64,000 nt of DNA. Source: Pyronema omphalodes. Taxonomy: Eukaryota; Ascomycota; Pezizomycetes; Pezizales; Pyronemataceae. Position numbers and translations under genes: made by a program. How positions within the stretch are numbered: the first letter of the stretch is position 1; each line of letters begins with the position of its first letter. Below the pieces are notes generated by a model. The model was not told the origin of the DNA. It did not search any database and saw only the letters and a program-made list of their open reading frames with translations. Shown here piece by piece: positions 1 through 10,010 of the stretch. Where the stretch lies: NCBI GenBank assembly GCA_024516155.1, contig JAJJXM010000042.1:310001-374000 (forward strand), read 5' to 3'.

Positions 1-672
1 TTTATAGTGAATGATCCTCTAATGTTATCCCTATTTCTTTGATTGAAATTTGATGCAAGATGAATTGAAGGCATGGGAAGTGATCACGTGTAGATAGTAA
101 GGTGCTGTGTTCATTCAGGCATAGGGCTCAGCAATACAACATGGAACCCAGAGACGTCAACAGATTGTCCTAGACAAAGAACTCTCATAGATTATGGCGA
201 ACAATAAATCATTTCAACTTATCTCCATTATTCTTTCTCTTTTCAAGCTCTCTAACTAAAATATCAGCCTCGGAAATCGAACATTGAGGATACCATACAT
301 CATGTCGCCCAGTGAATTAGTCAATTTCAAACTTATCACATCAACCCACACCGCAATACGCATGTATTCAAGATTCTCAACCTGCCAAACCACACTAATA
401 ACCAATTCAGCCACCCTGAAAGAAATTCCGAAAACCTTCAATGAAATCACCACCAGCGAGAGAACACATGTAAACACCATACTTCAAAACCCACGGAAAC
501 ATAGCCCCAAAAATCTCGCCGCATATTCCACAGTCTGCTCTTGATACTCCAGATTACTAAGTGCTTCCCCACCCACATCATCCACTGATTCAACGCTCCA
601 TGCATTTCTTCCCCCAGAAATTCATCGCCTTACACGCCTGGTGAACGCAGAGAGAGAAGTCGTTACCTGGAT
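1..672. repeat. Tandem segmental duplication, copy 1 (left copy, truncated by window edge)
   Basis: Bases 1 to about 672 align along their length with 1791-2858. They share the opening TTTATAGTGAATGATCC and a series of long near-identical blocks ending at GAAGTCGTTAC. Base 1 matches 1791, which is the 5' flank of the zinc-finger gene on the minus strand, so another copy of that gene probably lies just left of the window. On the minus strand both copies keep a similar amino-acid reading around 490-672, with Trp-rich fragments such as FWGYV, but copy 1 has a frameshift near 590. This looks like a decayed gene carried along with the duplication. Its product is not recognised. Confidence 0.85.
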
Positions 673-1426
673 GGAAGAGGTTGAATACATTCCAATATAT
701 TCCCGCATGCACTGGTCCTCAATGCTTTTAAACTGGTTTGTATTTACCGAGTCCATTTAGTCGGTGAACTGCAGTTACCCGGTTACATGGACTGAACTAA
801 CTGACAAAAAAAAACATAATATACCGAAAACAAGGTTTCATGCCCTTCTTGCCTATGAAAATAAGTCAAAAAAACTTTATTCTCGGTCGAAGCAAACGCA
901 CCCTAACATTTCCAGAAGTACTAGACTTACTAGAGCCAATCAAAGCATTTCAAACACCGCGCATATCACGACAGAATATATACAACCAAGCTGATTGATT
1001 GATATTAGATTTATTTCCTTCGTGATTATGGTATTCGATTCCGACTTCTTACCTGCGCCTGAGATTGATAGAAGCGTAGTATTTGTGGGAAAGAGAGTAG
1101 ACAAAAGCTTAAAAAAGTTTACATCTTTGAATATGTACCTATTGGTGATGCTAGGGATAGTATCATCCGCCGTCCGGTCCACAGTTCACTAGGCGGTCAT
1201 CGAGCATCACTCGGTCACCACGCTTATCATGCATAATCATCAGTGTTTTTGTGAAAAATCGTAACTCTTAAATCGCATTATGAATTAAAAAGTAGTAACA
1301 CAAAATCAGAAACCAGCAACACAAAAAATAAAAAATAAAAACAAAACAAGAAACAAAAAAACAGTATCCACCGTCCGTCCTAAAACTTGCATAGCCCAGC
1401 TTGGCCTCCATGATTCCGTTGAAGAA
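673..1426. other. Gene-free AT-rich spacer
   Basis: No convincing coding frame is present. It holds A-rich stretches (779-820, and strongly 1290-1365) just downstream of the minus-strand zinc-finger gene, so part of it is that gene's 3' flank. I see no repeat shared with the other duplicate copy. Confidence 0.5.
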
Positions 1427-1651
1427 CTAAACCACCTCATCTTTTCCAACAGAGCAAACTTCCTGTTCGATCTTGTTTCCATTCTCGTTTTCGGTTAGGT
1501 TGTTCTGGTCAACCGGGGAAATTCCCAGCTGGTTATCCTTGGAAAAAATACCGGTTGCCTTAATGGGTTTACGCGGCCGAATGCCGCATTTGCCACAGAT
1601 CATGCCGCCATCGTTGACGTGGCCGCAGTTGCCGCACTTCCATTTACCCAT
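1427..1651 (-). CDS. Small RanBP2-like zinc-finger protein (74 aa)
   Basis: The start is the ATG at 1651-1649, although the frame stays open upstream. The protein is better defined from here because the inverted paralogue at 5.5 kb is similar from the same codon and also shares upstream non-coding sequence. The N terminus MGKWKCGNCGHVN then MICGKCG gives Trp4, Cys6, Cys9, Asn13, Cys19 and Cys22. This fits the RanBP2/NZF finger pattern W-x-C-x2-C-x3-N-x5-C-x2-C, one residue short in the last spacer. The finger fills the first third; the rest is polar and acidic with a SPVDQNN motif shared with the paralogue. RanBP2-type fingers bind RNA, ubiquitin or proteins, but which applies here cannot be told. 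It lies inside a tandem duplication. Confidence 0.75.
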   Translation of the reverse strand: MGKWKCGNCGHVNDGGMICGKCGIRPRKPIKATGIFSKDNQLGISPVDQNNLTENENGNKIEQEVCSVGKDEVV

Positions 1652-1790
1652 GATTGAAAGATAGAAGTTGAGGTTGTTTAGTATGTTTGTTGTTGAAGAT
1701 AATTTGCAGGTAGGCTGGTGTATTATGTGATAGTATTGTAGTGTGTGGTGTGAGCATAGAGAATGATAATGGATGGAATATGGGGTGGGT
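1652..1790 (-). promoter_or_regulatory. Conserved 5' flank of the zinc-finger gene family
   Basis: Read on the minus strand, this flank matches the stretch just upstream of the pseudogene at 5486 (about 5330-5485). They share the CCATTATCATTCT, CACATAA, AAATTATCT and CAACAAC blocks. Homology outside the coding part shows the whole locus was duplicated, promoter or 5' leader included. No TATA box or factor site is assigned. Confidence 0.6.
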
Positions 1791-2858
1791 TTTATAGTGA
1801 ATGATCCTCCAATGGCATTCCTATTGCTTTGATTGAAATTTGATGCAAGATGAATTGAAGGCATGGGAAGTGGTCAAGTGTAGACAGACAGGTGCTGTGT
1901 TCATTCAAGCATAGGGCTCAGGAATACAACATGGAGCCCAAAGACATCAATAGATTGTCCTTGGAAAAGAGCTTTCATAGACTATGGCAAACACTCATTC
2001 TGCACCGGAACTGTTCTGCGCATTCTTTCATCACAAATCATTGCAACTTATACCCATTATTTTTTTCTCTCTGCATGCCTACCAACAAATACCAGCCATG
2101 GAAATCGAACATTGAAGATACAATACATCATGTCACCCGGTGAACTAGTTAATTTCGAAATTATCACATCAACTCACGAGTCACAAAGCAGTGCGCATGT
2201 ATTCAAGATTCTCAACCCGTCAACCCACACCAATAACCAATTCAGCCACCCTGAAAGAAATTCCGAAACCCTTCAACAAAATTACTACCAGCGAGAGCAT
2301 ATAGGTTAATACAGTCGAACCTCTTTATAAGAGTACGCTGGGACCGGAGAAGTGTACTCTTATAATGACGAAACTCTTCGGCAGAGGTTGGCTTGGCGCG
2401 AGTGATTGCTTGAGACCCAGCGCGCTGGGGGTGGTGTGTACCGCTCCTCTGCCCCAAGGTAGTGCATTAGCGCCACCTTGGTACGAGTATACCCTGCTCA
2501 CATACCTCTATCATAAGAGTATGCTAACAATTTTTCGCATTTCCTTAAGAGTATTTTAGTATCGAGGTTACTCTTATTTCCCATACAAAAATCGACGGGA
2601 CCACGGCTATGCACTCTTATGAAGAGGTTATTCTTATAATTGGTACGCTTATAAAAAGGTTCGACTGTACCATATCTTCCAGACTCATGAAAACATAGCC
2701 CCAAAACCCCTGCCAAATCTTCCGCAGTCTACTCTTAATACTGCAGATTATCAAGTGTATCTCCGCCCAGATCATCCACCGCTTCACCGCTACATGTTTC
2801 TTCCCCCTGAAATTCATCGCCTTACATTCCTGGTAGACGTAGACCGAGAAGTCGTTAC
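1791..2858. repeat. Tandem segmental duplication, copy 2 (interrupted by a MITE)
   Basis: This copy aligns with 1-672 except for a 356-bp insertion at 2312-2667 that copy 1 lacks. The repeat period is about 1.79 kb. Minus-strand reading of 2690-2858 gives an open stretch with NDFSVYVYQECKAMNF and later IHLIICSIKSRL, paralleled in copy 1, so it looks like coding sequence now decayed. The MITE sits within that relic frame. Divergence between copies is roughly 15-20% by eye, so the duplication is not recent. Confidence 0.85.
2312..2667. mobile_element. Pogo/Tc1-mariner-like MITE with TA target duplication
   Basis: The 356-bp element begins CAGTCGAACCTCTTTATAAG and ends with the inverse of nearly the same sequence (CTTATAAAAAGGTTCGACTG), giving terminal inverted repeats of about 26 bp with three mismatches. 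TA dinucleotides lie at 2310-2311 and 2668-2669, as expected for a mariner-type TA duplication. The duplicate at 1-672 is the matching empty site. There is no transposase frame, so movement would need a pogo-like transposase elsewhere. CAGT-GAACCTC termini are typical of pogo/Tigger/Fot-type elements. Confidence 0.88.
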
Positions 2859-2870
2859 TTGATATGTAAC

Positions 2871-2920
2871 ATCATTCAAGACGAGACAATGATAACAAAG
2901 GGAAGTGAGCGTAAGCTGCA
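2871..2920 (+). repeat. Short dispersed repeat shared with 25283-25335
   Basis: The block TTCATTCAAGACGAGACAA followed by TGATAACAAAGGGAAGTGAGCGTAA recurs with few changes at 25283-25335. Here it leads straight into the ATG at 2889 of a decayed coding sequence, so the shared block may be the start of a repeated gene or a transposon relic. The element type is unknown. Confidence 0.5.
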
Positions 2921-4350
2921 AACATTCCAGTCGTACAAACGAGTTCAAAATGACGACCAGAACGGATTGTACCGTTACGGACTGTTGGAATATGAGAACT
3001 TTACGGCGACCTAAATACGGTTGGTGTCAGTAATGTAAACTGGGAAGATCCCACGGAACTTCGGAAAACAATCAATCAAAGAAAGATATAGGGCCGCAGA
3101 TAGTGAAGCTACCGGCTGGAAGAAGAAGCCTGTAGCAATAAACCTTGGGAGAGAACTGGACAGTAGAAGGGGTTCTATGAGAGATAGATTTTGCTCAAAA
3201 ATACATTCTCACCCTCGTCCCTGAAGAATTGATGAATCCGGCGGAAATGATTAGCAGAGAGCCAGAGACTATATATCAGCACTGGATACAGAAGGCAGAT
3301 CCATGTCCCCCGAGAAAAGAACCTCCCGATGAGAATTTTAGCAGAAGCAATAAGAATGGCAACATGGCTGCATCAGCGTACACTGAACTCCCGCGTAGTC
3401 AATAAGATGATGACATTTTAAATCACGTGATCGAACGCCACCACAATTACACCATCTTCGCCATTCCGCGTGCCCAGCATATAATTATATCCCGGAGGAA
3501 TAGCATGTTGGCAGAGAAAAACCTTCGACCCAGGTCAAAACCCTGCATGATGATAGCCTAGGTGTCGAAACAACAAAGATGTGACGTATCTATAAATTCA
3601 GCTGGGGAAGAACAGTGAACTGCTTAAATATAGTATGGAGCGAATGTGCATTGTGAAAATCCCTATGACCACGATGTGGAAGAAGCAGTGGCCTCTTTGG
3701 CACAGGTACGGCTTGGAAAAGTTGTAGGCTTGTTTTCAAATCATGAAGAGGAATCTGACCGGGTTCATGAGGAAGACAATATGGGACATTTTCTGCCAGT
3801 GAGTGACAGAAACCCCTCCAGGATACAAGAAGGTAATTGAAAACTGGCAGAATAAGGTCAAAGAAAGTTTATACAACAATGCAAATGAAAACGCATACAG
3901 GAAGGCGAAGGAAAGCCTATAGAAGAAGGCTAATGAAGGGTGAAACAAGAAGGCTAATGAAAGGTGAAACAAGAAGGCGAAGGAAAGCCTAAAAAAGGTC
4001 GTATGAAAATGTAAGGCTGTACTAGCTACCTAGAAAGCACGCTATTGAAAGCCTGCGCATAATGGCTGCAATTATCCCTCTTTATGTGAATGAATATATG
4101 ATCTTACAAAATGTGTTAAAATCATATATTGCTAGACGAGTGATAATTCGAACACAAAAGCAATGGGAAGAGGGGGAAATAAAAACATGCACAAGAAGGC
4201 AAATGAAAGCCAGCACAGAAAGAGAGATGGAAGCCTGTACAGCAGGGCGCATGAATACCAGCACACGAAGACATATGAAAGCCTGCACAACAAGCGAATA
4301 AAAGCCTACACAAGAAGATAAATGACAGCCTAAACAAGCATGCAAATGAT
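2889..4350 (+). pseudogene. Decayed protein-coding gene with degenerate octapeptide-repeat tail
   Basis: Coding-like frames follow each other on the plus strand but are broken by stops and frameshifts. ATG 2889 opens 42 codons containing YKRVQNDDQNGLYRYGLLEY. From about 3182 a frame of some 75 codons (LTLVPEELMNPAEM, ETIYQHWIQKADP) runs to a TAA, then continues in the same frame to a TAG at about 3560. Another frame at 3646-3840 (DHDVEEAVASLAQVRLGKVV) ends just before a repeated region. From 3840 to 4350 a 24-bp unit resembling AAGAAGGCAAATGAAAGCC recurs, encoding 8-residue repeats such as RRQMKAST/EREMEACT, with several in-frame stops. I do not recognise the family; a transposon ORF or an orphan repeat protein are both possible. 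Confidence 0.55.
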
Positions 4351-5114
4351 ACCTAGATTCAGGGCTTAAAACTTAAAAACATTAATGACCTAAAAAATCA
4401 TGTTGGAATCTTACATTGCCAGTGAGCTGGTTAGTTGAACGCAACAAAAAAAAAGAAAAAAACAGAAAGAAAATGGACAAAGGAAACCATAAAACTTCTA
4501 ATGTGAATGATGTCACATGATACGAAATTGAAACACTGCTACATCATGACCACCCACCCTGCAATGGAAATTGATTAAACAGATTTAGAGATAACATTTC
4601 ACCGACAGAACCAATTGAAACAGCAATTAAGAGATGCAGTATAGAAAACAGCCGCAGCGTCTCCAATCCACTTCATCTGAATGTCCGCCATGAAAATAAT
4701 CAGTTGATCAAAGAGCTATTAATTTCATCAAACCCGGAGTTGGGAAAATAAAAAACATGGCACATGCATGTACACGATGAAGATAAAAAAAAGGGAAGAA
4801 TCAAAATTCAGTATATCGACTCAAAAAACAAAACTCATCTGATATTCCAACTGAATCACCGCCGGCTGAGCTTCCGACTTCATCAAAATGTCACAAAAAG
4901 ACTTGGTCCATACTAATGAAGAATAGATGGAAAGAAAAAAAAACAAAAAAATGTTCTTTTTTCATTTATTTACAACACTATTACAATTTCTTTCTATCAT
5001 ATTGCAGCAATTCATTTTTCCTTTTCTAGGCTCCTGGACCCTTGCATCCAAGAGGAGGCATGTTGGAAATGTACCGAGAACAGGCAATCCAGCTTATCGG
5101 AATAAGGTTCTTGT
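4351..5114 (+). other. Further coding-like relic and possible intron
   Basis: Part of 4640-4930 reads as plausible protein on the plus strand (LHLNVRHENNQLIKELL; IPTESPPAELPTSSKCHKK), interrupted by stops. A T-rich stretch (4950-5028) with two candidate acceptors, at about 5010 and 5029, precedes an open stretch reading APGPLHPRGGMLEMYREQ. This could be the 3' part of the decayed gene to the left. No product is assigned. Confidence 0.3.
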
Positions 5115-5146
5115 GGGGTGGGGGGAGGGGGGGGGGGGGGGGGGGG
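5115..5146 (+). repeat. Poly-G tract
   Basis: An interrupted run of G over 32 bases including a 20-base uninterrupted run. It is one of several long G or C runs in the window (6023-6037 C, 8363-8382 G, 19989-20000 C, 23170-23186 G, 58235-58254 G). Exact length is the sort of thing assemblies get wrong. Confidence 0.9.
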
Positions 5147-5485
5147 AAGTGAGACATCAAATGGGACGTGATAAGGAGGATGAGAATAACTGACTTTTTT
5201 TAATATATATATAAAGCTTCCTCTTTCTGTATCGTCATTATTATCTACAAGAGAACCGTCTGTCTCTCCCTGTGTTTTCTCAGAAATAGGAATACCATCG
5301 GAACATCATCCACTATCAAAGCCATCCCATCCCATCCTATCCTCCATCCATTATCATTCTTCATTCTCCACGCTCATACCACAAACTATAACACTGTCAC
5401 ATAACACATAACACACAACACACCAGTCTACTTACAAATTATCTCCAACAACCAACAACCAACCAACAACCTCTACATCCCAATC

Positions 5486-5755
5486 ATGAGTAAATAGACA
5501 TGCGGCAAATGCCGCCACGTCAACTATAGCTGCATGATCTGTGGGAAATGCGGTATTCGGCCGCGGCCGCGTAAACGCATTATCGAGGGTGCGATCGGTG
5601 GTTTTGTCAACGAAAACCAGTTGGATGTTTCCCCGGTCGATCAGAACAACAACAACAACAACAACCTAATCGAAATCGAAATCGAAAACGAGGACGAGGA
5701 CGAGGATAACATCGAACCGGAAACTTTCCTTATCGGAAAATATCAGGGAGCTTAG
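5486..5755 (+). pseudogene. Inverted paralogue of the RanBP2-like zinc-finger gene, nonsense at codon 4
   Basis: From ATG 5486 the frame reads MSK, then TAG (5495-5497), then TCGKCRHVNYSCMICGKCGIRP and on to a TAG at 5753-5755. It aligns with the intact gene at 1427-1651: all four Cys are kept and the internal SPVDQNN motif is shared. The stop stands exactly where the intact gene has the conserved finger Trp (TGG to TAG). The C-terminal part has expanded (AAC)n and acidic Glu/Asp codons. Re-initiation at the Met before CGKCG would lose the first Cys pair, so a working finger could only come from read-through. The upstream flank is also homologous. Nonsense pseudogene is the simplest reading. 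Confidence 0.75.
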
Positions 5756-6600
5756 TCCTGCATGCAACGAGCATCAGATTTTGTTGCCTGTTGTTCTGCT
5801 TCCTGTTGTTTTGTTTCCTGTTGTTTTTTTGTTTTTTTGTTTCCTGTTGTTTTTTTGTTTTTTTGTTTTATTGTTCTTGTTTTTTTATTCCTGTTTTATT
5901 GTTCTTGCTTCTTGTTTTTGTTATTTTGTTTTTGTTCTTGTTTAAATGCTTTCGAATTTTTTCCTATTACCACTTCCCACTTCTCAATTCCCCATACCCC
6001 CCACATCTCTATTCCCTTGCAACCCCCCCCCCCCCCCTACATCAAATCCCACACCACACGCATGTCGCCCGAGTGCATCTCCATGACTACCCAAGGAACT
6101 GTACAGTGTAAAATATAAATGTAACTCAACTGCTGACTATATATACAAATTTACAACCGTTGAAGGATTTCTATTCAGTTTTCAGTGTTGAGCCGTTCTC
6201 TGTGCTGTGAGTCGTGACTGCTTATAAAGGTGGAACCAATAAAACTTATCGATGAAATTTGTCGATGAAATTTGTCGGGGAAATTTGTCGGTCAACTATT
6301 GTTTTCCCTGTATTGTTGTGTTATTTCTTTCTCAGATTTCAAGAAAAAAATCACAGGTAATATTGCAGGTAATAACGCAGATCATATCACAGGTATCACA
6401 GAATCCCGGAATCCCAGGTCATCACAGGTATCACAGAATCATCACACAAAAACCCACAATCATCACAAACCATCAACTCAAAACCAAACCCCACAAACCA
6501 ATGGGGGTTTAAAAAGAAAAAAAAAAAGGCCCGAAAATTCAAAAATGCATTGTAACTAATGCAAGCAATCAATTATTTGTTTTCCTTTTTCGATAATAAG
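5756..6600. other. Low-complexity spacer with T-rich and short tandem repeats
   Basis: 5775-5945 is a T-rich tract built from CCTGTTG and TTTTTTG steps; its long open frames are low-complexity Phe/Cys strings with no coding signal. 6023-6037 is a C run. At 6249-6291 a GATGAAATTTGTCG-like unit occurs three times, and 6380-6445 has two copies of an ATCACAGGTATCACAGAATC block. No gene seen. Confidence 0.6.
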
Positions 6601-7101
6601 GACTAGAGTTTTACTCATATAGTCAAGTTGATGTACTCTTTGTTTCTTAGCAACTCATTCCTCTCCACAATCCCCCTGCTGTCCTTCCACTCAAACTCAC
6701 AGAACAAAAAAAAAAAAAAACAATAGTAAACCCATAAAAAAAACGAACGCTTAAAAAAAAAAAAAAAACCTCCTTGTTACGATTCTGTACAAAAGAAAAA
6801 AAAATAAAAATAAAAGAAAAAACCAAGCTAGTTGAATTCCCGAAACCAACCCGAAAAAAAAAAACAAAAACCCAAACAACTCCAATATGATAAGGATAGA
6901 CAAAGGAAACTAAGGAAATAGGAAATAGGAAAATAATAATAAAAAGGGGGGGATTGTTTGGAAAAGAAAGTGTTTGTAGTAGTAGCGGCGGTGATGATGG
7001 TGGATAGGATGAGCGTTGTGGTGATGTGCTGCTGGGTTGATGCTTGGTGCTATCGTTTTAACATTGGACGATCAATTCCTTAATAGTAGTGCCTATGCTG
7101 A
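6601..7101. other. A-rich gene-free spacer
   Basis: Several A runs (6707-6721, 6749-6768, 6790-6825, 6853-6870) separated by mixed sequence, then a purine-rich part to 6990. No coding frame or hairpin was recognised. Confidence 0.5.
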
Positions 7102-7344
7102 TCATCCGATTGAGTAACATTGCCGCCGTTTTGGATAAGATAGAGAAACAATGCTAATTGGATCCAATACTTCGTTCAAGCTGATTTGTCCAACAATTTC
7201 GCCGTCTGATGATACTGCTAAACTGACGTATTGATAGTTTGACCGAGGAATTGCGTGTGTAACATCGTATTGCCCATGCCGGTCCGAAATAGTCGATCGT
7301 GTCGAAAGCATCGCAAGAATGCAAGGTGTCGAACCCCCAAACAT
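7102..7344 (-). CDS. Hypothetical protein, 80 aa (weak)
   Basis: An open frame from ATG 7344 to a stop at 7102. The composition is protein-like, with a mid-section reading YQYVSLAVSSDGEIVGQISL that could form beta strands and no low-complexity stretch. I do not recognise a family. It may be the last exon of a spliced gene, because the preceding sequence is T-rich and ends in plausible acceptors. A second, less protein-like frame overlaps it on the same strand. Confidence 0.35.
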   Translation of the reverse strand: MFGGSTPCILAMLSTRSTISDRHGQYDVTHAIPRSNYQYVSLAVSSDGEIVGQISLNEVLDPISIVSLSYPKRRQCYSIG

Positions 7345-7860
7345 GCCGTAAAAGTAACAACCACCACACGCCTTTACCCCTTGATTGATGCCGTCATTTC
7401 GTTGTCAAGTTTCCGGCCAAAAGAAAGAGTCGGAATGAAAAATAAAAAAAAGAATCCGAAAAACAAGTAAAAACCAAACTGAATCCCCGATCAAAAGAAA
7501 ATTCCCATCCAGAACTCCGATAATGCCCATAAAAAGTAGTTGAAGCGCCAGAGGTCCTGCTGTTGTTGTAGTACTCCCCGCTTACTTAAAGCAGAAGCAG
7601 CCCGCCGACACTTAAAGAAACGAAAGAAAAGTAAACTCTGCACTTTGTCATTAGCCTAAAGTTGCATGGATATGAATATAGTCGCCATAGTTATTTTTTA
7701 AAGCGAGCCGTCAAAAACGCAAGGGGAAGCATGAAGGTCCAAAGACAGGCATCTCATCGGCGACAAAGTGCAACTACAACCAGCCAAGGGAATGGGTAAC
7801 ACTTACAATGAAATCACTCCTTGATACTCCATTCAGAGCTCTCTTACTTGGAGAAGCTGT
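7345..7860. other. Spacer without a supported gene
   Basis: Mixed sequence with A-rich stretches (7438-7500). It lies 3' of the minus-strand membrane-protein gene at 7861. No frame of interest was seen on either strand. Confidence 0.4.
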
Positions 7861-8103
7861 TTAGTACCCCCCATAGCGCTCTCGGTGAGCTCTAACCCAG
7901 ACGTTGTAACGTTCCTTAAACTCTGCTTCGTTGCGTTGTTGCTCGAGTAACGCCTCACGCTCCTCGAAGCTATTCTTTAGGGCGTTCCAGATTCCGTAGG
8001 TTGTAAAGACGCCGATAGAACCGAGGAAGAGAAGGACCGGGGAGGTAGAGGTCGAGAGACGGGCGGTGAGCATGAGAGCGGGAATCGGAAGAGGAAGAGA
8101 CAT
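7861..8103 (-). CDS. Small single-pass membrane protein, 80 aa
   Basis: ATG at 8103, in a favourable context (ACAATG when read on the minus strand), opens an 80-codon frame ending at 7861. Residues about 20-43 form one hydrophobic segment (PVLLFLGSIGVFTTYGIWNAL), followed by a charged, probably helical tail (EEREALLEQQRNEAEFKERY) and a Tyr/Gly end. The plan resembles small fungal membrane proteins of the mitochondrion or ER with an N-terminal anchor and a helical soluble tail; the exact role is unknown. No intron is needed. It borders the minisatellite block, and its 5' side enters GT-rich repeats within 230 bp. Confidence 0.65.
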   Translation of the reverse strand: MSLPLPIPALMLTARLSTSTSPVLLFLGSIGVFTTYGIWNALKNSFEEREALLEQQRNEAEFKERYNVWVRAHRERYGGY

Positions 8104-8337
8104 TGTGGTTGTTTAGTAGTGATTGGTTGTTGTGGATTTTAAGAGGTGACTTGATTTCGTTATTGATAAGACTGTTTGTTGGAGGTTGCTTGTCGAACGG
8201 TATGTAATAAAGTTGTTAAGAGTGTTGAGTTATGGAGGTTGGTGGAGCTAAGTAGTAGACGAGAGGAGGTGAAGGTGAGGTAGGTGGTTGTAGTTAAGTA
8301 TCGGTGATATGTAGTACACCTAGCGCGAGTAGTTTCG

Positions 8338-8475
8338 ACGTGGTGGTGGTGGTGGTGGTGGTGGGGGGGGGGGGGGGGGGGGTGGTGGTGGTGACGGGGG
8401 TGAGGGGGGGGGAGGTGTGACGGGGGGTGACGGGGTTGACGGGGGTGAAGGTCTGACGGGTCTGACGGGGGGGTA
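8338..8475 (+). repeat. (GGT)n, poly-G and (TGACGGGG)n cluster
   Basis: A (GGT)n stretch at 8338-8393 is split by a 20-base G run (8363-8382). It is followed by degenerate GTGACGGGG units to about 8475. His-rich and Pro-rich frames across it come from the repeats, not from a gene. Confidence 0.85.
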
Positions 8476-8672
8476 AGGGTCGAAGGGCGATCTCCGGGGT
8501 TTTCGGGGGGAAGCGTCAACCTCTAATAGAACGTCTATGGTGTCTGTACACCGTACATAGTTTTTCCACTAAGACAGATTTGCTTTGCCTGTAGGGTGTT
8601 AACAGTTAAGGTAGGGTCCCCTTAGCCCCCGAGAACATTCGGTGTGGAGGTAATCAGATCGGGATCGTCTGG

Positions 8673-8699
8673 GATTGATTTGATTTGATTTGATTGATT
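8673..8699 (+). repeat. (TTTGA)n microsatellite
   Basis: Repeated GATTTGATTTGATT steps. A similar (AAATC)n run lies at 59727-59741 next to another repeat fragment. Confidence 0.7.
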
Positions 8700-8991
8700 A
8701 AACATACCCGGGTCCCACACCCACACTTACACCTACACATGCGCACACGCACCTTTTGCTTAGCACGGTTTCTATTGCTGTCTGTCTTGAATATGAAATG
8801 GAATAGAACGGGGCAAGTTGGTGAGTGTGAGTGGGTGAGTGGGTGAGTGGGATGGGATGGTATGATTCAAGTCAAGTTTAAGATTATATATATCTCTACT
8901 ACATAAAACAATGTCGGAGCGTTGTCACAGATTCGCAGATTCGCAGGATACTACAACACTGTTTTAGGTACACCATATTTCCGTCTATAGT

Positions 8992-9060
8992 CTACTCACT
9001 ACTGGCTACTCACTACTGGCTACTCACTACTGGCTACTCACTACTGGCTACTCGCTACTC
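8992..9060 (+). repeat. 14-bp minisatellite (CTACTCACTACTGG)n
   Basis: About four full units of CTACTCACTACTGG plus partial units at the right end. Units are nearly identical, so the array is young. Confidence 0.9.
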
Positions 9061-9270
9061 GGGGGTTCATTTTTTAATAATTAAAATTTCATAACAGCAA
9101 AACTTTGAAGCACGCGACACCAACGAAAATCTTCTGTGATTGGTACAGTATGCAGAAGAAGATAGTGTGCGCTTAGCTGCTTGGATACGTATGCATGCTG
9201 ATGTATGTACACACTGTAGCTACATATCCGTGACTTGACGAGGTCTGTAGGTAACGGTGTCGCTGGCTGG

Positions 9271-9405
9271 AGCTGTGCTGTGGGCTGTGGGCTGTGGGCT
9301 GTGGGCTATGGGTGCTGTGGGCTGTGGGCTGTGGGTGTCTGCTGTGGGCTGTGGGTGTCTGCTGCTGTGCTGTGGGCTGTGGGTGTCTGCTGTGCTGTGT
9401 ACTGT
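9271..9405 (+). repeat. (GTGGGCT)n minisatellite
   Basis: Degenerate 7-bp GTGGGCT units interspersed with TGTCTGCTG. Trp/Gly/Cys-rich frames on the plus strand are repeat artefacts. Confidence 0.85.
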
Positions 9406-9604
9406 GCTATGTATCGCTATCAGCCCCTCCCGACGAAGCCCACAACCCCAACTCCAACCCCAAAATCCCCAAAAACTCCAACTCCCAAAACCAAAAACCC
9501 AAAAAACCAAAATCAAACCCCCCAAAAAAATAAAAGATAAGATAAGATCACCACCTCAAGACCCTCTGCCGTATCCAACTGCTATCCAACTGCTAAAATC
9601 TCCT

Positions 9605-9770
9605 ACAGTAGCTTCTAATATCGCCTCTAATGTAGCCTCTAATGTAGCTTCTGTAGTCTCTGTATTTTCTGTAGTCTGTAATATCACCTAATATCGCCTC
9701 TAATCGCCGGGGACTCGGGGACTCGGGGACTCGGGGACTTGGGGACTGGGGGACTCGGTGACTGGGGGTT
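9605..9770 (+). repeat. Two adjacent minisatellites: (CCTCTAATGTAG)n and (GGGGACTC)n
   Basis: 9605-9695 holds degenerate CCTCTAATGTAG / CTTCTGTAGT units. 9709-9769 is an 8-bp GGGGACTC array with occasional CTTGG and CTGGG variants. Confidence 0.85.
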
Positions 9771-9884
9771 GTCGTGGATCGAATGAGGATCGAATGAGGG
9801 CGGAGGGGGTACAGCTGATGTCGCGTGTCCATACAAATCGAAGCCAATACCGAATGTCGAGAGTTTGTGACCTGTCCCTCCCCG

Positions 9885-10010
9885 CTCCGCTCCGCCCTGC
9901 CCTGCCTCGAACAACCCGAACAACCCGCCCTGCCCTGCCTCGAACAACCCAAGCTGTCACGGTACGGTACGGTACGGCATCACGGTACGGTACAGCATGA
10001 CGGTACGGCA
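9885..10010 (+). repeat. Duplicated CCCTGCCTCGAACAACCC block and (GGTAC)n
   Basis: CGCCCTGCCCTGCCTCGAAC occurs twice between 9891 and 9950. It is followed by GGTACGGTACGG-type pentamers with CATCAC interruptions to about 10010. Confidence 0.8.

Noticed and set aside
8160..8519. 119-codon His/Pro-rich minus frame
   Set aside because: Arises from the (GGT)n and poly-G run; no unique coding segment.
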